Assembly (NCBI GenBank): GCA_964523885.1
Contig: CAZFYX010000015.1
Span: forward strand, 41,286 to 105,285
Reading direction: 5' to 3'
Source: SHXO01 sp964523885
Lineage (GTDB): Bacteria > Pseudomonadota > Gammaproteobacteria > Burkholderiales > SHXO01
DNA: 64,000 nt
Part shown: positions 8,445 to 17,209 of the stretch, in pieces
How positions within the stretch are numbered: position 1 is the first letter of the stretch
Layout: each line of letters starts with the position of its first letter
Program-made: the position numbers and the translations under genes
Notes under the pieces: model-generated
Databases searched by the model: none
Told to the model about the DNA's origin: nothing
The model's input: the letters and a program-made list of their open reading frames with translations, nothing else

Positions 8445-9749
8445 ATGGCAGACCCCGAGGTTCACCGCAGGCGCAGGCACGCGCTGGCGCGCAGCATGGG
8501 CCGCGGCATCGCCGTGGTGTCGACCGCGCCCGAGCGCCTGCGCAACCGCGACGCGCACTTCCCCTTCCGCTTCGACAGCTACTTCCACTACCTGACCGGC
8601 TTTCCCGAGCCCGAGGCGGTCGTGGTCGTGGTGGCCGGCGAGGACACCCCGAAGAGCCTGCTGTTCTGCCGCGACAAGGACCTCGAGCGCGAGATCTGGG
8701 ACGGCTTCCGCCATGGACCGGAGGCGGCCCGCGAGACCTTCGGGTTCGATGAAGCGCACTCGTACTCGAAGCTCGACGAGATGATTCCGCGGCTGCTCGC
8801 CGACCAGCCCGCGCTGTTCTGCGACGTGGGCGAGAACAGCGAATGGGACGCGCGCATCATCGGCTGGCTCAACGCCGTCCGCGCCCAGGTGCGCACCGGC
8901 ATCTCGGCGCCGGGCGAGATCCGCGACGTGCGCAAGCTGCTCGACGAGATGCGCCTGATCAAGGACGAAACCGAGCTCGCGACCATGCGTCGCGCAGCCA
9001 GCATCTCGGCCGCCGCACACCGGCGCGCGATGCAGGCCGCCCGCGGCGGGCGCTTCGAGTACGAGATCGAGGCCGAGCTGCTGCACGAGTTCCGCAGCCG
9101 CGGCGCACAGGCCCCGGCCTATACGTCGATCGTGGCGGGCGGCGCGAACGCGTGCGTGCTGCACTACGTCGCCAACGACGCGCAGCTGCGCGACGGCGAC
9201 CTGCTGCTCATCGACGCCGGCTGCGAGCTGGATGGCTATGCCTCCGACATCACCCGCACGTTTCCGGTCGGCGGTCGCTTCAGCGGGCCCCAGCGCGAGC
9301 TCTACGAGCTGGTGCTCGCGGCGCAGGCCGCCGCCATCGGGGAGGTGCGTCCCGGCCGCGTGTGGCAGGATCCCCACGATGCGGCGGTGAAGGTGCTGGT
9401 GCAGGGCTTCGTCGACCTGGGCCTGTGCCAGGGCAGCGTCGACGGGGTGCTCGAGTCGGGCGACTACAGGCGCTTCTACATGCACCGCACCGGGCACTGG
9501 CTCGGCATGGACGTGCACGACTGCGGCGACTACAAGCGCGACGGCCAGTGGCGTGCGCTCGCGCCCGGCATGGTGCTGACGGTCGAGCCGGGCTGCTACG
9601 TGCGGCCCGGCGAGGGCGTGCCGGAGCGGTTCTGGAACATCGGCATCCGCATCGAGGACGATGCGGTGGTCACCGCCACGGGCTGCGAGATCATCACCGC
9701 CGAGGTGCCCAAGACGGTCGCGGACATCGAGCGTCTCATGCAGGGCTGA
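8445..9749 (+). CDS. pepP: Xaa-Pro aminopeptidase (aminopeptidase P)
   Basis: A cytoplasmic metallopeptidase that removes the N-terminal residue from peptides with proline in position 2. 434 aa, with an N-terminal AMP-N domain (about 1-130) and a pita-bread catalytic domain. The dinuclear-metal ligands are visible: the Asp pair in LIDAGCELDGYASDITRTF, His in GHWLGMDVHD, Glu in TVEPGCYV and Glu in GIRIEDD. It is followed 4 nt later by ubiH, a linkage seen in many proteobacteria (pepP-ubiH). Confidence 0.95.
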   Translation: MADPEVHRRRRHALARSMGRGIAVVSTAPERLRNRDAHFPFRFDSYFHYLTGFPEPEAVVVVVAGEDTPKSLLFCRDKDLEREIWDGFRHGPEAARETFGFDEAHSYSKLDEMIPRLLADQPALFCDVGENSEWDARIIGWLNAVRAQVRTGISAPGEIRDVRKLLDEMRLIKDETELATMRRAASISAAAHRRAMQAARGGRFEYEIEAELLHEFRSRGAQAPAYTSIVAGGANACVLHYVANDAQLRDGDLLLIDAGCELDGYASDITRTFPVGGRFSGPQRELYELVLAAQAAAIGEVRPGRVWQDPHDAAVKVLVQGFVDLGLCQGSVDGVLESGDYRRFYMHRTGHWLGMDVHDCGDYKRDGQWRALAPGMVLTVEPGCYVRPGEGVPERFWNIGIRIEDDAVVTATGCEIITAEVPKTVADIERLMQG

Positions 9750-9753
9750 GGCC

Positions 9754-10932
9754 GTGACCGCGCAGACCGATCCCGGCGCGGCGGCCCCGCCACGCTCCCA
9801 TGACGTGATCGTGATCGGCGGCGGCCCGGTCGGCTCGGCCTTCGCCATCGCCCTGCGTGAGGCAGGGGTGCGCGTGCTGCTGGTCGAGGCGCGCACCGGC
9901 CCCTCCACGGACCGGCGCAGCATCGCGCTGTCCTACGGCAGCCGCCTGGTTCTCGAGCGGCTGGGGGTGTGGCCCCGGCTGCAGGACGCCACGCCGATCG
10001 AGTCGATCCATGTCTCGCAGCGCGCCGGGTTCGGACGAGCGCTGCTGCACGCCGGGGAAGCGGGCCTGCCCGCCCTGGGCTACGTCGTCCCCTACGCGAC
10101 GCTGCACGCCGCGCTGACGGCCGGGCTGGCGCACTGCGGCGCAGTGGAGGTCAGGCCCGGCAGCGAGGTCATCGACCTGCGCCCCGACGCGGCCGGCGTG
10201 ACGGTCGTCTGCCGCAGCGAGGGACGCGAGTGGCAGGCCCGCGCCGCGCTCGCAGTGCTCGCCGACGGCGGCAGCCTCGCCCGCGCCGCGGCGGCCCACA
10301 GGGAGCGCGCCTATTCGCAGTCGGCAGTGGTCGCCGAGGTGCGGAGCGGCCGCACGCACGGCAACCGGGCGTACGAGCGCTTCACGCCGGCCGGACCCAT
10401 GGCACTGCTGCCGAGCGGCGACCGCTTCGCACTGGTGTGGACCACCACTCCGGAACGGGCGACGGAACTGCTCGACCTGGACGACGCGGCGTTCCTGCAC
10501 GCACTCCAGGCTGCGTTCGGCGGACGCGCCGGGCATTTCGTCGAGTGCAGCGCGCGTGCCGCCTATCCACTGGCGCTGCGCGTCTCCGGGACGCCGCGCC
10601 AGCCGCACGTCGCGCTGCTCGGCAACGCTGCGCAGACACTGCATCCGGTCGCCGGGCAGGGGCTCAACCTGGGCCTGCGCGACGCCTGGCAGCTGGCGCA
10701 GCTGGCCGCGCGGGAGAGAGGTTCGATCGGGACCACAGCGTTCCTGGAGCGCTACCGCCGCGCGCGCCAGCCCGACCGCGCCAGCACCATCGCGCTGACC
10801 GACCTGCTGGTCGGCACCTTCTCCAACGACCTGGGTCCGCTGCGCTGGGCGCGCGGGTTCGGACTCACTCTCCTCGATCTGCTCGCGCCTGCGAAGCGCG
10901 CGTTCATCAGCCGGATGACCTTCGGCGGCTAG
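9754..10932 (+). CDS. ubiH: 2-octaprenyl-6-methoxyphenol hydroxylase UbiH (FAD monooxygenase)
   Basis: A FAD-dependent aromatic hydroxylase of the UbiH/UbiF/UbiI family in aerobic ubiquinone synthesis. 392 aa from a GTG at 9754. It has the N-terminal FAD-binding VIVIGGGPVGSAFA and the second FAD motif GNAAQTLHPVAGQGLNLGLRD, which matches UbiH (GNAAQTLHP) better than UbiF/UbiI (GDAAHTIHP). Regiospecificity inside this family is hard to assign from sequence alone. It is co-oriented and nearly contiguous with pepP. ubiA and ubiD are also in the window. Confidence 0.88.
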   Translation: MTAQTDPGAAAPPRSHDVIVIGGGPVGSAFAIALREAGVRVLLVEARTGPSTDRRSIALSYGSRLVLERLGVWPRLQDATPIESIHVSQRAGFGRALLHAGEAGLPALGYVVPYATLHAALTAGLAHCGAVEVRPGSEVIDLRPDAAGVTVVCRSEGREWQARAALAVLADGGSLARAAAAHRERAYSQSAVVAEVRSGRTHGNRAYERFTPAGPMALLPSGDRFALVWTTTPERATELLDLDDAAFLHALQAAFGGRAGHFVECSARAAYPLALRVSGTPRQPHVALLGNAAQTLHPVAGQGLNLGLRDAWQLAQLAARERGSIGTTAFLERYRRARQPDRASTIALTDLLVGTFSNDLGPLRWARGFGLTLLDLLAPAKRAFISRMTFGG

Positions 10933-11012
10933 GCCCCGCCCCACGGCTGCGCGCGGTGCGGCGCGCACGCAACAGCGGGAGCTTTTCCGACCGGCGCGCG
11001 AAGCGATTGGGA

Positions 11013-11018
11013 TACAAT
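11013..11018 (+). promoter_or_regulatory. Probable -10 element for the dusB-fis operon
   Basis: TACAAT, 5 of 6 to consensus, lies 46 nt before the dusB ATG inside a small AT-rich island (GATTGGGATACAATTCC). No clear -35. A GC-rich hairpin (TGCGCGC-N6-GCGCGCA, 10948-10967) just upstream may mark the end of the ubiH transcript. Confidence 0.4.
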
Positions 11019-11063
11019 TCCCTCCCCGCGTTCCCGCCGGACGCCGGGCCACCTCATCCAACC

Positions 11064-12074
11064 ATGCACATCGGCCGCTTTCAGCTCAAGAACAATCTGA
11101 TCGTCGCGCCGATGGCAGGGGTCACCGACCGGCCTTTCAGGCAGCTGTGCAAGCGGCTCGGTGCGGGAATGGCGGTGTCCGAGATGATCGGCAGCCGTCC
11201 CGAGCTGCTGCAGACGCCGAAGAGCCTGCGCCGCGCGGACCACGCCGGCGAGGTCGAGCCGATCAGCGTGCAGATCGCTGGGGCGGACCCGCTGATGATG
11301 GCCGAGGCGGCCCGCTTCAACGTCGAACGCGGCGCACAGATCATCGACATCAACATGGGTTGCCCGGCCAAGAAGGTGTGCAACGTCATGGCCGGCTCGG
11401 CGCTGCTGCGCGACGAGGCGCTGGTCGGGCGCATCCTCGATGCGGTGGTCGCAGCCGTCCCCGTGCCGGTCACCCTGAAGATCCGCACCGGGTGGGACCC
11501 GGCCCATCGCAACGCCATCCGGGTCGCGCAGATCGCCTGCGACAGCGGCATCCAGGCGCTTGCCGTGCATGGCAGGACAAGGGCATGCGGCTTCACCGGC
11601 ACGGCGGAGTACGAAACGATCGCCGCGGTGAAGGCCAGCTGTCCGCTGCCGGTGGTCGCCAACGGCGACATCACCACGCCCGAACAGGCGCGGCAGGTGC
11701 TGGCAGCCACCGGCGCCGACGCCATCATGATCGGCCGCGCGGCCCAGGGCCGCCCGTGGATCTTCCGCGAGATCGACCACTACCTGCGCACCGGCGAGCC
11801 CCTGCCCGCGCCCTCGCTGGACGAGATGGCCGGCATCGTGCGCGGGCACCTGCTCGACCTGCACGGCTTCTACGGCGAGGCGGCTGGCGTGCGCATCGCG
11901 CGCAAGCACATCGGCTGGTACACCAGGCTGTTGCCGCAGTCGGGCCCGTTCCGGGCCTGCTTCAACCAGCTCGAGTCCGGGCAGGCGCAGCTGGCCGAGG
12001 TGGAACGCTACTTCGCCCGGCTCGCCCGGACGCACGCAACGGCAGGCGAAATCGAGGAGGCGCTGGCCGCATGA
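11064..12074 (+). CDS. dusB: tRNA-dihydrouridine synthase B
   Basis: Reduces specific uridines in the tRNA D-loop with FMN and NADPH. 336 aa with the TIM-barrel signature APMAGVTDRPFR, the catalytic-Cys region INMGCPAKKVCN, and the conserved HGRTR (VHGRTRACGFTG) and NGDI motifs. It overlaps fis by the ATGA at 12071-12074. The dusB-fis operon is conserved in gamma- and betaproteobacteria, and in E. coli it drives growth-phase expression of Fis. Confidence 0.96.
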   Translation: MHIGRFQLKNNLIVAPMAGVTDRPFRQLCKRLGAGMAVSEMIGSRPELLQTPKSLRRADHAGEVEPISVQIAGADPLMMAEAARFNVERGAQIIDINMGCPAKKVCNVMAGSALLRDEALVGRILDAVVAAVPVPVTLKIRTGWDPAHRNAIRVAQIACDSGIQALAVHGRTRACGFTGTAEYETIAAVKASCPLPVVANGDITTPEQARQVLAATGADAIMIGRAAQGRPWIFREIDHYLRTGEPLPAPSLDEMAGIVRGHLLDLHGFYGEAAGVRIARKHIGWYTRLLPQSGPFRACFNQLESGQAQLAEVERYFARLARTHATAGEIEEALAA

Positions 12075-12307
12075 TCAACGAGAACGAGATCGCGCGCTGC
12101 GTACGCCGCACGCTCGACGGCTACTTCCGCGACCTGGACGGCGAGCGTCCGGCCGGCATCTACGACATGGTCATCGGCTGCGTCGAGAAACCGCTCATCG
12201 AGGTGGTCCTGCACCGCGTGGGCGGCAACCAGACCCAGGCCGCCGAGCTGCTCGGCATGAACCGCAACACGCTGCGCAAGAAGATCCGCGCCTACGGCAT
12301 CAAGTAA
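12071..12307 (+). CDS. fis: Nucleoid-associated DNA-binding protein Fis
   Basis: A small bending protein and transcription factor abundant in fast-growing cells. 78 aa against 98 in E. coli; the shorter length is normal in betaproteobacteria, where the N-terminal beta-hairpin arm is reduced. The C-terminal helix-turn-helix is complete (GGNQTQAAELLGMNRNTLRK). It is translationally coupled to dusB by the ATGA overlap and followed 5 nt later by purH, so this is one operon. Confidence 0.95.
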   Translation: MINENEIARCVRRTLDGYFRDLDGERPAGIYDMVIGCVEKPLIEVVLHRVGGNQTQAAELLGMNRNTLRKKIRAYGIK

Positions 12308-12312
12308 TCGCG

Positions 12313-13872
12313 ATGACTGCAACCCGCCAGGCCCTCATCAGCGTTTCCGACAAGACCGGGGTGGTCGATCTCGCCCGCGGCCTCGCGGCGCTCGGCTACG
12401 CCATCCTCTCCACCGGCGGCACGGCGCGGCTGCTGGCAGATTCCGCCATCGCCGTGACCGAGGTGGGCCGCTACACCGGCTTCCCGGAGATGCTCGACGG
12501 CCGGGTGAAGACGCTGCATCCGAAGGTGCATGCCGGCATCCTGGCCCGGCGGGACAATCCGGCGCACATGCAGGCGATGACGCAGGCCGGGCTGCCGACC
12601 ATCGACCTGGTGGTGGTCAACCTCTACCCCTTCGTGCAGACCGTGGCCCGCCCCGGCTGCACCCTGGAAGAGGCGATCGAGAACATCGACATCGGCGGTC
12701 CCACCATGGTGCGCGCGGCAGCCAAGAACCACGCCCACGTGGCGATCGTCACCGATCCCGGCGACTACGCCGCAGTGCTGCAGGAGCTGCGCGACCGCGG
12801 TGCGGTGAGCGGGCAGATGCGCTTCCAGCTCGCCTGCAAGGCCTTCTCGCATACCGCGGCCTACGACGGGGCGATCAGCAACTACCTCACCGCCATCGGG
12901 ACGACGGGTGAACGCGGGGAGTTCCCGGCGCAGATCAACCTCAGCCTGAAGAAGGTGCAGGACCTGCGCTACGGCGAGAACCCGCACCAGCACGCCGCAT
13001 TCTACGCAGAGCTGCAGCCGGTGCCGGGAGCGCTGGCCTCGTTCCGTCAGCTGCAGGGCAAGGAGCTGTCCTACAACAACATCGCCGATGCCGATGCCGC
13101 GTGGGAGTGCGTGAAGACCTTCGATGCGCCGGCGTGCGTGATCGTGAAGCACGCCAACCCGTGCGGCGTGGCGATCGGCACCAGCGCGCTGGCCGCCTAC
13201 AAGCGTGCATTCTCGACCGACCCCACCTCGGCCTTCGGCGGCATCATCGCCTTCAACCGCGAGGTCGACGCCGAGGCGGCGGCAGCGGTCACACAGCAGT
13301 TCGTCGAGGTCATCATCGCTCCCTCGGTCTCGGAGGATGCACGCAGGGTCCTGCAGGGCAAGCAGAACGCACGCGTACTGCTGGTGCCGCTCGAGCCCGG
13401 CGAGAACCGCTTCGACCTCAAGCGCATCGGCGGCGGCCTGCTGGTGCAGACCCCGGACCAGCGCAACGTGGCGCCGTCCGAGCTGAAGGTGGTCACGCGA
13501 GTGCAGCCTGACCCGAAGCAGATGGCCGATCTGCTGTTCGCCTGGCGCGTGGCGAAGTTCGTCAAGTCGAACGCCATCGTGTTCTGCAAGGACGGCATGA
13601 CGGTGGGCGTGGGCGCCGGCCAGATGAGCCGGATCGACTCCGCCCGCATCGCTTCCATCAAGGCGCAGAATGCCAACCTGACGCTGGCCGGTTCGGTGGT
13701 CGCGTCGGACGCGTTCTTCCCCTTCCGCGACGGCCTGGACGTGGTGGTGGCCGCCGGCGCGCGCGCGGTGATCCAGCCGGGCGGCAGCATGCGCGACGAG
13801 GAAGTGATCGCGGCGGCGAACGAGCACGGCATCGCGATGGTGTTCACCGGGGTGCGGCACTTCCGGCACTAG
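12313..13872 (+). CDS. purH: Bifunctional AICAR transformylase/IMP cyclohydrolase PurH
   Basis: Catalyses the last two steps of de novo IMP synthesis. 519 aa (typical about 525). The N-terminal IMP-cyclohydrolase domain (about 1-190) begins ALISVSDKTGVVDLA and has the STGGTARLL loop. The C-terminal transformylase carries the catalytic KHANPCGVAIG motif and ends GVRHFRH, as in the family. It lies directly downstream of fis and is followed by purD after a palindromic repeat element. Confidence 0.97.
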   Translation: MTATRQALISVSDKTGVVDLARGLAALGYAILSTGGTARLLADSAIAVTEVGRYTGFPEMLDGRVKTLHPKVHAGILARRDNPAHMQAMTQAGLPTIDLVVVNLYPFVQTVARPGCTLEEAIENIDIGGPTMVRAAAKNHAHVAIVTDPGDYAAVLQELRDRGAVSGQMRFQLACKAFSHTAAYDGAISNYLTAIGTTGERGEFPAQINLSLKKVQDLRYGENPHQHAAFYAELQPVPGALASFRQLQGKELSYNNIADADAAWECVKTFDAPACVIVKHANPCGVAIGTSALAAYKRAFSTDPTSAFGGIIAFNREVDAEAAAAVTQQFVEVIIAPSVSEDARRVLQGKQNARVLLVPLEPGENRFDLKRIGGGLLVQTPDQRNVAPSELKVVTRVQPDPKQMADLLFAWRVAKFVKSNAIVFCKDGMTVGVGAGQMSRIDSARIASIKAQNANLTLAGSVVASDAFFPFRDGLDVVVAAGARAVIQPGGSMRDEEVIAAANEHGIAMVFTGVRHFRH

Positions 13873-13885
13873 AACTCACAAGAAC

Positions 13886-14005
13886 AACCGCAGAGGCGCG
13901 GAGTTTCGCCGAGAGATGACCCGAATCCAGGTCCGCCCCACTTCGAGCGCTGGCTCCGCCAGTGCCTTGCTCCGCGTCGCTCTGCGCCTCCGCGTCTCTG
14001 CGGTT
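13886..14005. repeat. Palindromic intergenic repeat, CGCAGAGG family, copy A
   Basis: A 120-nt element filling the purH-purD gap. The left arm starts AACCGCAGAGGCGCGGAG (13886); the right arm ends CTCCGCGTCTCTGCGGTT (14005). The outer 18 bases are complementary with one mismatch. The arms are built from short degenerate repeats of CGCAGAG type around a unique core. Three further copies lie at 15312-15452, 16412-16463 and 27254-27391. Confidence 0.85.
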
Positions 14006-14022
14006 GCATTCGGGGGTGACGC

Positions 14023-15306
14023 TTGAATCTCCTGGTCATCGGCTCGGGTGGCCGCGAGCACGCGATCGCGTGGCGGCTCGCGCAATCCAAGCGGGTCGGG
14101 CGCGTCTACGTCGCGCCGGGCAACGCGGGCACCGCGAAGGAAGACGGCCTGTTCAACGTGCCGATCACCGACATCGGCGACCTGGTCCAGTTCGCGCGCA
14201 AGGAAGGCGTGCTGTTGACCGTGGTGGGACCCGAGGCGCCACTGGCCGCCGGCATCGTCGACGCGTTCCGCGCCGCGGGCCTGAAGATCTTCGGCCCCAC
14301 GCAGCGCGCGGCACGGCTGGAGAGCTCGAAGGACTTCGCCAAGACCTTCATGGTCGAGCACGGCATCCCGACCGCCCGCCACCAGACCTTCTCGGAGGCC
14401 GCGGCGGCACACGCCTACATCGACGCCCAGGGCGCACCGATCGTGATCAAGGCCGACGGGCTGGCAGCGGGCAAGGGCGTGGTGGTGGCCATGACGCTGG
14501 CCGAGGCCCATGCCGCGGTGGACGACATGCTGGTCGGCAACCGCATGGGCGACGCCGGCGCGCGCGTGGTGGTGGAGGAGTTCGTCGAGGGCGAGGAGGC
14601 CAGCTTCATCGTCATGGTCGACGGGCGCAACGTGCTGGCGCTGGCAACGAGCCAGGACCACAAGCGCCTGCTCGACGGCGACCGCGGCCCGAACACCGGC
14701 GGCATGGGCGCCTACTCGCCCGCACCGGTGCTCACGCCGGCGCTGCACGGCCGTGCCATGCGCGACGTGATCGCGCCGGTGGTCGCGGGCATGGAAGCGA
14801 AGGGCGAGCCCTACACCGGCTTCCTGTATGCGGGGTTGATGATCACGCGCGACCAGCAGCTCAAGGTGCTGGAATTCAACTGCCGCCTGGGCGACCCCGA
14901 GACCCAGCCGATCATGATGCGGCTGAAGAGCGACCTGTTCACGCTGGTCGAGCACGCCGTGAACGGGCAGCTCGACCGCGTGGAGGCCGAGTGGGACCGG
15001 CGCGTCGCATTGGGGGTGGTGATCGCAGCGGCCGGGTATCCCGAGAACCCGCGCAAGGGCGACGAGATCACCGGGCTGGCCAAGCCCGAGGACGACGTGC
15101 GCGTGTTCCACGCCGGCACCTCGCTGTCGGACGGGCGGGTGCTGACCAATGGCGGGCGGGTGCTGTGCGTGACCGCTCTGGGCGATACGGTCCGCTTCGC
15201 CCAGCGCCGCGCGTACGAAGTGGCCGAGCGGATCCAGTTCGCTGGCGCACAGATGCGCCGCGACATCGGCTATCGCGCGATCGACGCTCGCCGCAGTCCG
15301 CTCTGA
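14023..15306 (+). CDS. purD: Phosphoribosylamine-glycine ligase (GAR synthetase)
   Basis: ATP-dependent ligation of glycine to phosphoribosylamine, step 2 of purine synthesis. 427 aa (E. coli 429). It starts at a TTG preceded by GGGGGTGA; the N-terminus MNLLVIGSGGREHAIAW is exactly the family start. ATP-grasp signatures include KADGLAAGKGVVVA and the glycine/metal site EFNCRLGDPETQ. It follows purH after repeat copy A, so the two may still be co-transcribed; a hairpin of that size could attenuate or process the message. Confidence 0.97.
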   Translation: MNLLVIGSGGREHAIAWRLAQSKRVGRVYVAPGNAGTAKEDGLFNVPITDIGDLVQFARKEGVLLTVVGPEAPLAAGIVDAFRAAGLKIFGPTQRAARLESSKDFAKTFMVEHGIPTARHQTFSEAAAAHAYIDAQGAPIVIKADGLAAGKGVVVAMTLAEAHAAVDDMLVGNRMGDAGARVVVEEFVEGEEASFIVMVDGRNVLALATSQDHKRLLDGDRGPNTGGMGAYSPAPVLTPALHGRAMRDVIAPVVAGMEAKGEPYTGFLYAGLMITRDQQLKVLEFNCRLGDPETQPIMMRLKSDLFTLVEHAVNGQLDRVEAEWDRRVALGVVIAAAGYPENPRKGDEITGLAKPEDDVRVFHAGTSLSDGRVLTNGGRVLCVTALGDTVRFAQRRAYEVAERIQFAGAQMRRDIGYRAIDARRSPL

Positions 15307-15311
15307 ACCCG

Positions 15312-15452
15312 AACCGCAGAGACACAGAGGCGCGGAGGAGTGCAGAGGAGTGCCCTGTGAGAACTGCGATCTCGAGCTCGGCCGCAACCCCGGTGTGGTA
15401 ATGTCGGGGTGCCATTCTCTGCGAAACTCTGCGCCTCCGCGCCTCTGCGGTT
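15312..15452. repeat. Palindromic intergenic repeat, CGCAGAGG family, copy B
   Basis: A 141-nt element between purD and hemF. The left arm begins AACCGCAGAG (15312) and continues in CAGAGG/GCGCGGAGG units to about 15350. The right arm (about 15415-15452) is CTCTGCG, CTCTGCGCC and CTCCGCGCC units ending GCCTCTGCGGTT. The outer arms pair almost perfectly; the core of about 65 nt differs from copy A. Confidence 0.85.
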
Positions 15453-15471
15453 GCCTCGAGGCCTTGCACAC

Positions 15472-16374
15472 ATGAATGCCGAAGCCGTCCGCACCTACCT
15501 CACCGACCTGCAGAACCACATCGTCGCCCGGCTGACCGGGCTGGACGGGCTCGACTTCCACCGTGACAGCTGGCAGCGCGACGCGGGTGGCGGCGGGACC
15601 AGCTGCGTGATCGAGAACGGTCATCTATTCGAGCGCGGCGGCGTCAACTTCTCGCATGTCATGGGCGAGCGCCTGCCGCCCTCCGCGAGCGCCGGCCGGC
15701 CCGAGCTCGCCGGTCGCAGCTTCCAGGCGATGGGGGTTTCGCTGGTGCTGCATCCGCGCAACCCCTATGTGCCGACGGTGCACATGAACGTGCGCTTCTT
15801 CGTCGCGGAGCAGGCCGGGGCGCAACCGGTGTGGTGGTTCGGCGGCGGGATGGATCTGACGCCCTATTACGGCTTCGAGGAGGACGCGGTCCACTTTCAT
15901 CGCACCTGCCGCGCAGCGCTGACGCCCTTCGGTGCCGATTGGCATCCGCGCTTCAAGCAGTGGTGCGACGAGTACTTCTTCCTCAAGCACCGCGGCGAGC
16001 CGCGCGGCGTGGGCGGCGTCTTCTTCGATGACCTGTCCGAGCCGGGTTTCGACAGCAGCTTCGCGATGATGCGCAGCGTCGGCGACGCCTTCCTCGATGC
16101 CTACGCACCCATCGCGGAGCGCCGGCGGCAGCTCGCCTATGGCGAGCGCGAGCGCGACTTCCAGGCCTACCGGCGCGGCCGCTATGTGGAATTCAACCTG
16201 GTGTTCGACCGCGGCACGCTGTTCGGCCTGCAATCGGGCGGGCGCACCGAGTCGATCCTGATGTCCTTGCCGCCCATCGTGAAGTGGCGTTACGACTGGC
16301 GCCCCGCACCGGGTTCGCCGGAAGCGAAGCTGTACGAGGTCTTCCTGGTGCCGCGCGACTGGGCAAGCCTGTAG
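15472..16374 (+). CDS. hemF: Oxygen-dependent coproporphyrinogen III oxidase HemF
   Basis: Oxidative decarboxylation of coproporphyrinogen III in aerobic heme synthesis. 300 aa (E. coli 299). It has the family motifs NPYVPTVHMNVRFF, WWFGGGMDLTPYYGFEEDA, a GGVFFDDL block and the C-terminal GGRTESILMSLPP. ATG at 15472 with GAGG upstream; the longer reading frame upstream runs into repeat copy B. An aerobic heme gene fits the aerobic ubiquinone gene ubiH nearby. Confidence 0.97.
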   Translation: MNAEAVRTYLTDLQNHIVARLTGLDGLDFHRDSWQRDAGGGGTSCVIENGHLFERGGVNFSHVMGERLPPSASAGRPELAGRSFQAMGVSLVLHPRNPYVPTVHMNVRFFVAEQAGAQPVWWFGGGMDLTPYYGFEEDAVHFHRTCRAALTPFGADWHPRFKQWCDEYFFLKHRGEPRGVGGVFFDDLSEPGFDSSFAMMRSVGDAFLDAYAPIAERRRQLAYGERERDFQAYRRGRYVEFNLVFDRGTLFGLQSGGRTESILMSLPPIVKWRYDWRPAPGSPEAKLYEVFLVPRDWASL

Positions 16375-16411
16375 CCTTGCCGCTCGGAAATAGCACTTCG
16401 AAAGCGCATTG

Positions 16412-16463
16412 GACACAGAGGGCACAGAGGTTCACGGAGGAAGTTCTCTGCGCCCTCTGTGTC
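16412..16463. repeat. Palindromic intergenic repeat, CGCAGAGG family, short copy C
   Basis: A 52-nt minimal copy between the convergent hemF and livF genes. GACACAGAGGGCACAGAG (16412-16429) pairs with CTCTGCGCCCTCTGTGTC (16446-16463) with one mismatch. It folds into a long stem with a short loop and, by position, could serve as a bidirectional terminator. Confidence 0.8.
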
Positions 16464-16498
16464 AAGGGCGGTAAGCAGTAGAAGTGGGGGCGAGGCGG

Positions 16499-17209
16499 CT
16501 ACTCGCCGAGATAGGCGCGTCGCACCTGCGGGTTGTCCAGCAGCGCATTCGCCGTATCAGTGAGCGTGATGCTTCCGCTCTCCATCACGTAGCCGCGATT
16601 GCTCAGTTCCAGCGCCAGCTTCGCGTTCTGCTCGACCAGCAGTACCGTCACGCCCTCGGCAGCCACCCGCCGCACGGTGTCGAAGATGCGCTGGACCATC
16701 AGCGGCGCCAGGCCCATGCTCGGCTCATCGAGCAGCAGCAGTTTGGGCTGGCTCATCAGTGCGCGGGCGATCGCGAGCATCTGCTGCTCGCCGCCCGACA
16801 ACGTGCCGGCAGTCTGTCGCCGCCGCTCCTGCAGGCGCGGGAACAGCTCGTAGGAATGGGCGATGTCGCGTTTGATCGCGGCACGGTCGCGGCGGATGTA
16901 GGCCCCCATCTCGAGGTTCTCCTCCACCGTCAGGCGACCGAACACGCCGCGCCCCTCCGGCACCAGCGCGAGGCCCTGCTCCACGAGGTTGAACGACGGC
17001 GCACCCGTGACATCCGCCCCGCGGTAGTGGATCGATCCTGCCGCGGGCTGCAACAAGCCGCAGATCGCCTTCAGCGTCGTGGTCTTCCCCGCGCCATTCG
17101 CACCGATGAGCGCCACCAATTCGCCTTGCTCCACGCGCAGGTCGATGCCCTTCACGGCGTTGATGCCACCGTAGGAGATGCGCAGGCCCTTGATCTCGAG
17201 CAGGCTCAC
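16499..17209 (-). CDS. livF: Branched-chain amino acid ABC transporter, ATP-binding protein LivF
   Basis: One of two cytoplasmic ATPases of the HAAT-type importer. 236 aa with Walker A GANGAGKTT, ABC signature LSGGEQQM, Walker B LLLLDEPSMGL and the H-loop region. A GTG start overlaps the livG stop (GTGA). It is the last gene of livK-H-M-G-F on the minus strand and ends against repeat copy C. Confidence 0.94.
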   Translation of the reverse strand: MSLLEIKGLRISYGGINAVKGIDLRVEQGELVALIGANGAGKTTTLKAICGLLQPAAGSIHYRGADVTGAPSFNLVEQGLALVPEGRGVFGRLTVEENLEMGAYIRRDRAAIKRDIAHSYELFPRLQERRRQTAGTLSGGEQQMLAIARALMSQPKLLLLDEPSMGLAPLMVQRIFDTVRRVAAEGVTVLLVEQNAKLALELSNRGYVMESGSITLTDTANALLDNPQVRRAYLGE